Assembly (NCBI RefSeq): GCF_024834055.1
Contig: NZ_JANUXZ010000004.1
Span: forward strand, 186,001 to 250,000
DNA: 64,000 nucleotides
Source of the DNA: Corynebacterium sp. ES2730-CONJ
GTDB taxonomy: Bacteria; Actinomycetota; Actinomycetes; Mycobacteriales; Mycobacteriaceae
Reading direction: 5' to 3'
The position numbers and the translations under genes were made by a program. The notes under the pieces are model-generated. The model saw only the letters and a program-made list of their open reading frames with translations. It was not told the DNA's origin and did not search any database. Below, one piece after another: positions 55,809-64,000 of this stretch. Numbering within the stretch: the stretch's first letter is position 1; each line of letters begins with the position of its first letter.

Positions 55809-57744
55809 GATCGAATACCTTGCTCCATGCTTCGCGGCTAATCAGGTCGGGATAGGCGGCGCGATAGGCGGCGCGCAAGTGCTCAAAACGTTCCCGAACT
55901 AGTTTATGTCGTTCCCGTGACTGCTTATATAAATGTTTGGCCATGTCGAGATCGCGCTTGCGGTATGCCACACCGCGTCCATCCGCCGTGGCAACGGTGG
56001 CGCCATCGACACGCGAGAGACTAAACCACCGTGCCTCTATGGGCGCAAAATTGGCCTGTGGAATCTCGTGATGTTGGCGATCTGCGGGACGAAGGGAATG
56101 TTTGAGCCCTTTTAGTAGCCACACCGATTTTTTCAGCGGTGCCAAGCGCCCGCCGATATCCTTAACCGGTACCCCAGGTGCTCCCGTTGGGGTGGGGAAA
56201 TCCGTGGCGGAGTCTAAAATGACCGCATCGGGGTATTCCTTGCGGATTTTTGCTATGCGCGGTAGCGATGTTTCCAAAATATCGAAAAGCTGATCAGGGC
56301 CAGCAAGGAAATCATCGATAGCTTCGATTTGGATCGCTGCGGTGGAATACTCAAGGCACAGAAGGTGTTTGACCAGTGCCTTATGCATACTACGCAGGAG
56401 CCCATCGATTGGGCCATCATGGTTGAGCGCCGCCACAATCAGTCGATTTCGTAGGTGGAAATAGGCTTGCCAGTCAATGGCGTCGTCCTTATCACTCCAT
56501 GCCATATGCCAGATAGCGATACCAGGCCAGGTAGCAGTAGGGAAACCATGGCGCCCGGCGCGCAGGCCGTATTCGGCGTCATCCCACTTGATAAAGAGCG
56601 GCAGCGGCTGCCCGATCTCCTCGGCTACTAGCCTCGGAATCATGCACATCCACCAGCCGTTATAGTCCACGTCGATCCGGCGGTGCAGGTCACGTGAATG
56701 CTGAGCATCGGGCTTATCATCAACGGCTCCGCGATCACTAAGCGGGTGCTCGTCGAAATTGTGGTCGTAGTGCACGTGGGGGGCTTTAGTCCACATGAAG
56801 GTGCTACGGTCGATCACCTCACCCATAGAGTGCAAGTGGCTACGTTCCTGCAAATTGAGCATTTGCCCGCCTACGAGAATAGGGCGCTTAGCATAGCGGG
56901 CTGCTTGCAGGGCACGAAGGATTGAGTCAGGTTCGATGGCGATATCATCGTCCATATAGAGGATATAGGGGGATTTTTTTGCCCCTGCCGCGCCGTCGCC
57001 GAGGGCTTCGTACATAATGCGGGAATATCCGCCTGATCCGCCGAGGTTTCCCTGGCGGAATTCGAAGAAGCGGTCACCGAAGTGCTCCACCGCATCCTGA
57101 TAGCCTGGTTCATCCGCTGGGTGCTTGGTACCTTGGTCGGGCATGATGACCGCATCGATCACACCATCAACCTCTGCATCACTAGCCAAAGCCTGTAGAG
57201 CTGCGACAGCGTCGGTGGGGCGGTTAAAAGTAGGAATACCGACAGTGACGCGGGCTTCGAAGGGGCCAACAGTGGTGCCGTCGGGGAGAATTTGGGCGCG
57301 TGGCGCATGCGGAGCGTACCAGCCTGCCTCATTAATGGTGACGTCGGTATCGGTAGTGATATCCCACCATAGCCAACCGCCAACTTCGAAGGGCGCGAGA
57401 GAGAGTTCGAATTCCGCGACATCATCGGTTACGAGCTTATTGCTGATGCTCAGCCGGGTTCCGTCGGGCTTTGAGCGGTAGATATTAATTCGGGCAGTGC
57501 CGGTGATATCCACTTTCAAAATGACGGTGTCGAGCTGTGACCATCGGCGCCAGTACGAGGCGGGGAAGGCGTTGAAATAAGTGAGGAAGCTAAGTTCGCT
57601 GGCGGCTGGAATAGTCAGTGAGCTGCGATCATGCCATCGAGGCTTCTCGAGATTATCCTCGTGTTCTAAGATATAAAGCTTGCGCACATCGCTAGGCTCC
57701 CCGATGTGGGGAAGCAGGAAGCGTTGCAGCTGGTTGTCCTTCAT
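55801..57744 (-). CDS. glfT2: Galactofuranosyltransferase GlfT2
   Basis: A 647-residue GT2-type polymerase. An N-terminal beta-rich domain (about 1-150) is followed by the GT-A fold: DDD in LYMDDDIAIEP, WDDAEYGL as the catalytic base region and His in WHMAWSDKDD. It alternates beta-1,5 and beta-1,6 galactofuranose from UDP-Galf in building the galactan of arabinogalactan. The length matches Rv3808c (637). It is upstream of the PAP2-ubiA pair and 264 bases from a second PAP2 gene. Confidence 0.94.
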   Translation of the reverse strand: MKDNQLQRFLLPHIGEPSDVRKLYILEHEDNLEKPRWHDRSSLTIPAASELSFLTYFNAFPASYWRRWSQLDTVILKVDITGTARINIYRSKPDGTRLSISNKLVTDDVAEFELSLAPFEVGGWLWWDITTDTDVTINEAGWYAPHAPRAQILPDGTTVGPFEARVTVGIPTFNRPTDAVAALQALASDAEVDGVIDAVIMPDQGTKHPADEPGYQDAVEHFGDRFFEFRQGNLGGSGGYSRIMYEALGDGAAGAKKSPYILYMDDDIAIEPDSILRALQAARYAKRPILVGGQMLNLQERSHLHSMGEVIDRSTFMWTKAPHVHYDHNFDEHPLSDRGAVDDKPDAQHSRDLHRRIDVDYNGWWMCMIPRLVAEEIGQPLPLFIKWDDAEYGLRAGRHGFPTATWPGIAIWHMAWSDKDDAIDWQAYFHLRNRLIVAALNHDGPIDGLLRSMHKALVKHLLCLEYSTAAIQIEAIDDFLAGPDQLFDILETSLPRIAKIRKEYPDAVILDSATDFPTPTGAPGVPVKDIGGRLAPLKKSVWLLKGLKHSLRPADRQHHEIPQANFAPIEARWFSLSRVDGATVATADGRGVAYRKRDLDMAKHLYKQSRERHKLVRERFEHLRAAYRAAYPDLISREAWSKVFDHD

Positions 57745-58008
57745 TGCTCAAAAACCTTTCGTTTCCGCCCCAGGGTGGTGCTCAAGGGGTATAGTTCCGC
57801 CACTTAAGGGTAGTCGCTTCGCCCCAGCCTCGCGGAGATAGCCACGCTCAGTTGCGCTAATCAGCTCACGAATGCGCGGAGAAATCGCCTGAAATGGTCA
57901 GTTCGGGCTCGCGATTTAGCACCAATAAACGCTGAAGGGTCAGCGCTTTTACTTATATCTATACTGGGACACGTTATAAGCAGCTATTGGGTACATACCT
58001 TCAAAATA

Positions 58009-58548
58009 TTATTCCTCGGAGTGTTTTTCGGGGCGCGAAGACAGACGAGAAATTCCCAGTAGGCGTGCGATCAAGGCGCTAATGATGAGCCCTAGGATAA
58101 TACCGCCAATAATATCGCTCATCCAGTGCACCCCGGTATAGAGCCTTGATATATACACGGCAATCGCCACGATATAAGTCCACCACGTCTTTTTCCAGCC
58201 CCATATTATTGTGGCCATACTCGCGCAGGCAGTGATTGCCGTAGCGTGTCCGGAAGGGAAGGCAAAGCTAGTGACTTCCACAAGGTGGCCGGCGATATCG
58301 GGGCGGGGTCGGGCAATAATCATCTTGATACCTTCTGCACTCAGACTGGCGAGCGCGACCGAAATAGGCAAGGCAAATATGACCCGAAGCGGACTTTTTA
58401 GCCTCGGCAAGCAGGACCAGAGTACCGCCATAATAAATAGAGAGATCGTGAGATATACCGGCCGCAGTGCGGTAGTAAAAGCGATAACGGCGGGGGTTAG
58501 TGGAGAATCGTTCAGCGCTAAAAAGCAGTTGTTGATGACGATATCCAC
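58009..58548 (-). CDS. PAP2-family phosphatase (second copy)
   Basis: A 179-residue PAP2 protein with about five spans and the motifs KMIIARPRP, PSGHAT and SRLYTGVHWMSD. It lies between glf and glfT2. Candidate substrates are lipid-linked pyrophosphates such as undecaprenyl or decaprenyl diphosphate recycled in arabinogalactan synthesis; which PAP2 of the window does what cannot be read. It is flanked by a 100-base gap with a hairpin on the glf side. Confidence 0.82.
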   Translation of the reverse strand: MDIVINNCFLALNDSPLTPAVIAFTTALRPVYLTISLFIMAVLWSCLPRLKSPLRVIFALPISVALASLSAEGIKMIIARPRPDIAGHLVEVTSFAFPSGHATAITACASMATIIWGWKKTWWTYIVAIAVYISRLYTGVHWMSDIIGGIILGLIISALIARLLGISRLSSRPEKHSEE

Positions 58549-58579
58549 ACTATTTTCCTTGTACAGCTATAGAGAGCTA

Positions 58580-58607
58580 ACAGGGTGCGGATTTTCGCGC
58601 ACCCTGT
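58580..58607. terminator. 10-bp hairpin between glf and the second PAP2 gene
   Basis: ACAGGGTGCG (58580-58589) and CGCACCCTGT (58598-58607) form a perfect stem with an 8-base loop. It lies 42 bases after the glf stop. On the plus side a T-run (ATTTTTTA) follows. On the minus strand the T content is modest, so glf termination is possible rather than sure. Confidence 0.55.
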
Positions 58608-58648
58608 CGGGGATTTTTTATGTACTTCTTAGGTACCTCTGTGGACTT

Positions 58649-59902
<1,254 letters not shown>

Positions 59903-60038
59903 TTATGCCCTTTACATGCACTTTCTTATTCACATGAGCAACATGCATCCCTTTTACCCCATAAATACACTACAGTTAAGCCCGATAGGTGGCACGACTG
60001 TGCCCATTTATCAATCACAATAAAGTTGGGAGATTAAC

Positions 60039-61916
60039 GTGAAACAACGCCGCCGCCTTGGCATTACCTCGGCGCCCCCGATCACCGCAGCAGTGTTAGC
60101 AATGACCCTCATTGCTGGAACCGCTATTGGCGTGGGCACCACCTCAATACTGAAAACCGAATCTGATGGCATCGAACCCATCACTGCAACCACCAGCACC
60201 GAGAACTTCAACCTCGGCCAAAACGTGCTGGTCAACGATGCAGCCCTCGCCACTCAAAGTGACGAGGAGGGGCCCGTCGAACGCACGGTAAAACAATTTA
60301 ACCGCGAGGAAGAATTCTCCATCTTCGCTATGACCTGGGCGGGAGAGAAAGATATCGCCGCCTTCGTCCGCAGCCAGCGCGCCGACGGTACCTGGACCGA
60401 ATGGTTTGAATCCGAGGCCGTTGACGCTCGCGAAGTAGCTGACTACGAACGCCAAGGCACCGAACCCATCTATGTGGAACCGACTAAGTCTGTGCAGGTC
60501 TCCATCCTCGGTGTCGATCTCTTTAATCCTGAGGAAGCTGCAAAGCTCGACGCTGTCTTTATTGATGGTGGCGAATCCCCTATCGTCGATACCCAGATCA
60601 CCTTGGCTAATGACGCGGTTGGCTTGCCGCGCGTGATTTCCCGTAAGGGCTGGGGCGCCGACGAATCGATTCGTTGCAAATCGCCAGAATACGCTGATGG
60701 GGTATCAGCGGTTGTCGTGCACCACACAGCTGGTTCCAATAACTACACCGAAGCCCAAGCTCCAGGCATCGTGCGTGGCATTTACCAGTATCATGCCCAG
60801 CAACTCGGCTGGTGCGATATCGGATACCACGCGCTCGCCGATAAATACGGAAACCTCTACGAAGGTCGCTACGGCGGACTAAACAAAGCCGTCATTGGTA
60901 CCCACGCAGGCGGCTTTAACCAAAATACCTGGGCCATTTCAATGCTCGGCAACTACCAAACTGCTCAGCCCACTGCCGCAATGCTGAAATCAGTCGGCGA
61001 ATTGGCTGGCTGGCGCGCTAAAGTTGCGGGTTTTAATCCGTCTGGCAATAATACCCACTATTCCGAGGGCACCAGCTATACCCAATACCCCTATGGTACC
61101 GCTGTGCAATTGCCCAATATCTTCGCCCACCGCGACGTTGGCCTCACCGAATGCCCCGGCGGCTATGTATACAACAAGATGGGCACCATCCGTCAGATCG
61201 CTCAAGCTAAATATGATCTGCTTACTTCCAACGCTGTTCGACCTAACCCACAGCCAAAGAACACCATTCCACCGGTTGTTCCGCAAACACCGAACCGACC
61301 AATCCAACCGAGCCAACCAAGTGCAACCGGTAGCTCGTCCGAAGGAGCGGACCTTTTCACCAAGCTCTTAAGTTCCAATAATGGTGATGCAACTACGATT
61401 ATTGTCTCGGCAGCCTCGCTCATCGTGCTCGGCATCGGTGTCGCTGGCGCTCTTGGTGTACTGCCTGAAGGCGGTATTGAGAGGATTGGCAATATCGAGG
61501 TAGTCAAAGGCTTGAAGCTGGAGAAGATCCCGGCGCTCATTAGTGCTTCAACTCAGCTGTCCTCCGACTCGGAGTTGAGTCGACTGTGGAACCAGCTCTC
61601 CCCAATCTTGGGCAAACTGCGCTCTGGTGCGATTACCTACAGTGGCGCCGATGGTCGCGATGTGACCTATCAGCTCTTCGACAACGGGATCATCGTCGAT
61701 TCCGAGACCACTGGACCCCAGGCGCTGTGGGGTGTCATTGGTGACACCTGGGCTGCTCAGGGCTTCGACTTCGGGCCGCTAGGACTTCCCATTAATATGG
61801 AGCACCCCGATGACGGTAAGATCCGCGTCGATTTCGAACACGGCTATATCACTTTCGATCCTGCCACTGGAGCTGTTGATGCCCAGGCTTATGAGCCTGC
61901 TCCCGTAGCTCCTTAA
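60039..61916 (+). CDS. PGRP-type N-acetylmuramoyl-L-alanine amidase with LGFP-like C-terminus
   Basis: A 625-residue exported protein: signal/membrane segment about residues 15-35, an N-terminal accessory domain, then an amidase-2/PGRP domain (about 200-385) with the zinc ligands in VVHHTAG and HRDVGLTECPG. A Pro-rich linker (about 395-430) and a hydrophobic segment (GDATTIIVSAASLIVLGIG) follow, then an LGFP-like end (GPLGLPI). It matches Rv3811, in the same place next to glf. It would cut the amide between muramic acid and L-Ala in peptidoglycan. Start GTG 60039 has GGGAG seven bases upstream. Confidence 0.85.
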   Translation: MKQRRRLGITSAPPITAAVLAMTLIAGTAIGVGTTSILKTESDGIEPITATTSTENFNLGQNVLVNDAALATQSDEEGPVERTVKQFNREEEFSIFAMTWAGEKDIAAFVRSQRADGTWTEWFESEAVDAREVADYERQGTEPIYVEPTKSVQVSILGVDLFNPEEAAKLDAVFIDGGESPIVDTQITLANDAVGLPRVISRKGWGADESIRCKSPEYADGVSAVVVHHTAGSNNYTEAQAPGIVRGIYQYHAQQLGWCDIGYHALADKYGNLYEGRYGGLNKAVIGTHAGGFNQNTWAISMLGNYQTAQPTAAMLKSVGELAGWRAKVAGFNPSGNNTHYSEGTSYTQYPYGTAVQLPNIFAHRDVGLTECPGGYVYNKMGTIRQIAQAKYDLLTSNAVRPNPQPKNTIPPVVPQTPNRPIQPSQPSATGSSSEGADLFTKLLSSNNGDATTIIVSAASLIVLGIGVAGALGVLPEGGIERIGNIEVVKGLKLEKIPALISASTQLSSDSELSRLWNQLSPILGKLRSGAITYSGADGRDVTYQLFDNGIIVDSETTGPQALWGVIGDTWAAQGFDFGPLGLPINMEHPDDGKIRVDFEHGYITFDPATGAVDAQAYEPAPVAP

Positions 61917-61923
61917 TAATCTT

Positions 61924-61955
61924 GGCGCGGGGATATTCTCCCAGATCCCCGCGCC
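61924..61955. terminator. GC-rich hairpin after the amidase gene
   Basis: GGCGCGGGGA (61924-61933) pairs with TCCCCGCGCC (61946-61955): a perfect 10-bp stem eight bases after the amidase stop. The T-run after it is weak. Confidence 0.6.
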
Positions 61956-61967
61956 ATTTGCCGCCCT

Positions 61968-61994
61968 AAGCCACCACAGAAAGTGGTGGCTTTT
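61968..61994 (+). terminator. Intrinsic terminator after the amidase gene
   Basis: AAGCCACCAC (61968-61977) and GTGGTGGCTT (61983-61992), with a 5-base loop and following TT, form a perfect 10-bp stem ending TTTT. A second stop signal for the amidase transcript. Confidence 0.8.
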
Positions 61995-62221
61995 CGCATT
62001 CGGGGCACGTCGAGAAAGAAAAACTGGTGCTGTATCTTTTCTCCCCGTAAAGGTAAGCGCTCACCTATATTACCGCCAGCCACAAAGACCGTAACGACAA
62101 CGAGAGAGTATTAATCACCCTCGAGAGAAAGCACACTCCCTTCGACCTCTCTGAAAACCACGTCTGAAGGGCCGCCCGCAGTTTCGCCTTCTCTCTGGCG
62201 GTGGGGTATCGAGCGTTAATT

Positions 62222-63034
62222 TTACTGGCCAAAAACCCTCTCGAGAATCCGCGCGACACCGTCATCGTCATTGCTCGCGGTAACTTCATCAGCGCAAGCC
62301 CGCAGCTCTTGTTGGGCATTAGCCATGGCCACTCCGTGGCCCGCCCACTCGATCATTTCGCGATCATTGCGCATATCGCCAAATGCGAGGACATCTTTAG
62401 CGGCGATTCCCATATCATCACAGAGCTCTTTCAAGGTCTGGGCTTTGGTAATATTCGGTGCGGATACTTCAAGTAAACCTTCATTAATGGAATAAGTGAT
62501 GTGAACCAGATCGGTCGGGATCGCCGGGCGAATCAGGTCAAAAAGCTCCGGCGCTGTTAAGGCTTCATAACGCAGGAGTAGTTTCACTGCTGGTTCAGCA
62601 AGTGCGGAATCCAGATCCACGACGCTGTGTTCCGTAGAATCCCACGCGTGGGCATAATCCTCGGTCACCACATAACAGCCCTGGTTAATATCTAATACGG
62701 AGGTGCCACAGCGCTCTACAGCTACCCCAACGGGAAGGACTTCTCGCGCTTTACTCACCACAGCACGCAATACCTCCGCCTGAATACTGTGGTTTTTTAT
62801 AATACGATCGCGAGCCGAATCATAGACAACAGCTCCGTTAGCGCAGATGCACACAGGTTTGAAGGGTAGTTGATTTACCAGTGGAATTACCCAGCGGGCA
62901 GGCCTACCAGTAGCTATGACAAAGTGATACCTGCCATTTGTGCACTCAAGTGCACGGTAGAGCCGAGGGCTAATCCGCTCGGCGCTGTTAATGAGCGTCC
63001 CATCCACATCGCTGGCGACCAACTTATATGTCAT
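62222..63034 (-). CDS. HAD-IIB (Cof-type) hydrolase
   Basis: A 270-residue HAD phosphatase. Motif I is ASDVDGTL (about 6-13), motif II lies in ATGRPA, and motif IV is AFGDMRNDREM. The C2-type cap in the middle fits the Cof/IIB group, which hydrolyses sugar or cofactor phosphates; the substrate is unknown. The start ATG 63034 has AGGATAG five bases upstream, and the frame extends 20 codons. It lies 44 bases after the PlsC stop in the same direction and corresponds to Rv3813c. The tail of the amidase region faces it. Confidence 0.85.
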   Translation of the reverse strand: MTYKLVASDVDGTLINSAERISPRLYRALECTNGRYHFVIATGRPARWVIPLVNQLPFKPVCICANGAVVYDSARDRIIKNHSIQAEVLRAVVSKAREVLPVGVAVERCGTSVLDINQGCYVVTEDYAHAWDSTEHSVVDLDSALAEPAVKLLLRYEALTAPELFDLIRPAIPTDLVHITYSINEGLLEVSAPNITKAQTLKELCDDMGIAAKDVLAFGDMRNDREMIEWAGHGVAMANAQQELRACADEVTASNDDDGVARILERVFGQ

Positions 63035-63078
63035 ATCGTCTATCCTAGCGATCCCTTTCCGAGATGCGGACCGGCGAT

Positions 63079-64000
63079 TTAGGAATCTTTCCACTTAAAG
63101 TAGATGACCTTGAGCTTCTCGAAGAAGGAAAGTTCCTTGGCTACAAGGAATTTTAATTCGCGTCTCTTTTCGCGGCGGTGCCGACGAGCCGCGCGACGCT
63201 CCCGCTTCGCAGCTTTCTTAGCCTCCTTTTCGGCGCGCTTGAGGCGTCGTTTTTCGCGGATCGCTCGAGTTTTAGCGGCAGCCTCTTCGCTGGTAGGAGC
63301 ACCCCCACCGAGTGAGGCGGGTCGCCAATTCTCACCGCCTGGGAACGGTCCGTTGAACTCCTCGTATGCTGCGCGCACCTCGTCAAGAAGATTGCTAATC
63401 GCTTGCTCGAGGCGGCGGGTATCTTCATGGATATCGCCAGTTCTCACGACTGGTTCGCCCACCTTTAGCCACACAGGAAAATGGTTCCTACCTAAACGTT
63501 TAGGGAGGTCCTTGGCCCAGATCCGTTGAGAGCCCCACAGTGCCATGGGAATGAGCGGACAATCGGCTCGATTAGCAATCCTGGCCGCGCCCGTTTTAAA
63601 CTCCTGTAATTCGAAGCTCGGAGACGTGGTTCCCTCGGGAAAAATTCCCACAAGGTTACCGTCCCTGAGACTCGCCACAGCTCGATCGAGAGCACTTCGG
63701 CCAGCGAAGCGATCTACCTCGATATGTTTCATTCGTGCTAAGAGCCGCCGCGCTCCTGGAATATCAAACAGCTCTTTCTTAGCCATAAAGCGCACCAATC
63801 GGCGGCCTCTGGAATAAGCGGAGCTACCCACGAATATGAAATCGTAATAGCCCATATGGTTACACGCCATGAGCGCCGGGCCCTGGGTTGGGATATTCTC
63901 AGCCCCAAAAATAGTGACCGTAATTCCTTGGGCCTTCAATAGGGCCTTCACCCCCACGATGATGCGATTATAAAAACTCTCGCGGCTATCGGGATGGAGG
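63079..64000 (-). CDS. 1-acyl-sn-glycerol-3-phosphate acyltransferase (PlsC), 5' partial
   Basis: The open frame reaches the window edge without a stop; the GTG at 63957 is internal, since the residues before it (ESFYNRIIV) still look like the protein. About 306 residues are visible. The PlsC motifs NHMGYYD (NHx4D) and FPEGTTS are present. The C-terminal 70 residues are highly basic (RAEKEAKKAAKRERRAA), likely a membrane-phosphate-binding tail. It acylates lysophosphatidate for phospholipid synthesis and matches the Rv3814c-Rv3816c acyltransferase group. The true start is outside the window. Confidence 0.87.
   Translation of the reverse strand, partial: LHPDSRESFYNRIIVGVKALLKAQGITVTIFGAENIPTQGPALMACNHMGYYDFIFVGSSAYSRGRRLVRFMAKKELFDIPGARRLLARMKHIEVDRFAGRSALDRAVASLRDGNLVGIFPEGTTSPSFELQEFKTGAARIANRADCPLIPMALWGSQRIWAKDLPKRLGRNHFPVWLKVGEPVVRTGDIHEDTRRLEQAISNLLDEVRAAYEEFNGPFPGGENWRPASLGGGAPTSEEAAAKTRAIREKRRLKRAEKEAKKAAKRERRAARRHRREKRRELKFLVAKELSFFEKLKVIYFKWKDS

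Overview
The window reads as a chromosomal segment of a mycolic-acid-bearing actinomycete, most likely a Corynebacterium. The evidence is one linkage group of cell-envelope genes: an AftD-type arabinosyltransferase, TmaT/MtrP/MmpL-type trehalose-mycolate export genes, AccD4, Pks13, FadD32, a Culp6-like cutinase, two trehalose mycolyltransferases, the UbiA/PAP2/GlfT2 set, Glf, and an LGFP-containing amidase. The species cannot be read from the sequence.

Left arm (1-21518): a partial GH3 lipoprotein gene; a DUF2613 gene and aftD; a zinc-type ABC importer operon on the minus strand with candidate metal-responsive operators; a trehalose-mycolate maturation block (tmaT-like acyltransferase, DUF3068 protein, polytopic membrane protein, GT4 glycosyltransferase, mtrP-like methyltransferase); pckG; then a plus-strand run trmB, NYN-domain gene, mmpL, UPF0104-like gene (apparent CTG start) and DUF3054 gene.

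Middle (21519-39240): accessory DNA separates the DUF3054 gene from accD4. Two blocks of about 4 kb and 3.5 kb have no convincing large gene; a single small membrane-protein candidate lies in the first. Between them is a compact, AT-richer three-gene minus-strand cassette: a DUF4062 (TIR-like) + TPR protein, a minimal-type nucleotidyltransferase and a PPP-family metallophosphatase. I do not recognise this combination as a described system; it is the best candidate for a novel defence or toxin-like module. Beyond it lie pepN, a type II restriction-modification pair (C5 methyltransferase with an N-terminal MerR-like HTH, and an Eco47II/Sau96I-like endonuclease) and a VbhA-like antitoxin/Fic toxin pair. 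Together these make a defence-island-like insertion. A SorC-family regulator and glpD, divergent across a palindromic operator candidate, close the region.

Right arm (40964-64000): the mycolate/arabinogalactan cluster on the minus strand (accD4, pks13, fadD32, cutinase, DUF732 lipoprotein, cop1-like and cmt-like mycolyltransferases, ubiA, PAP2, glfT2, second PAP2, glf), then a divergent amidase gene and minus-strand HAD hydrolase and PlsC genes. The order follows the M. tuberculosis Rv3799c-Rv3814c region closely, except that no aftB is present between ubiA and the mycolyltransferase.

Functionally, FadD32, AccD4 and Pks13 activate, carboxylate and condense fatty acids to mycolate. TmaT, MtrP and MmpL act on trehalose monomycolate export. 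Cop1 and Cmt transfer mycolates to trehalose and arabinogalactan, whose sugar chains are built by Glf, GlfT2, UbiA/PAP2 and AftD.
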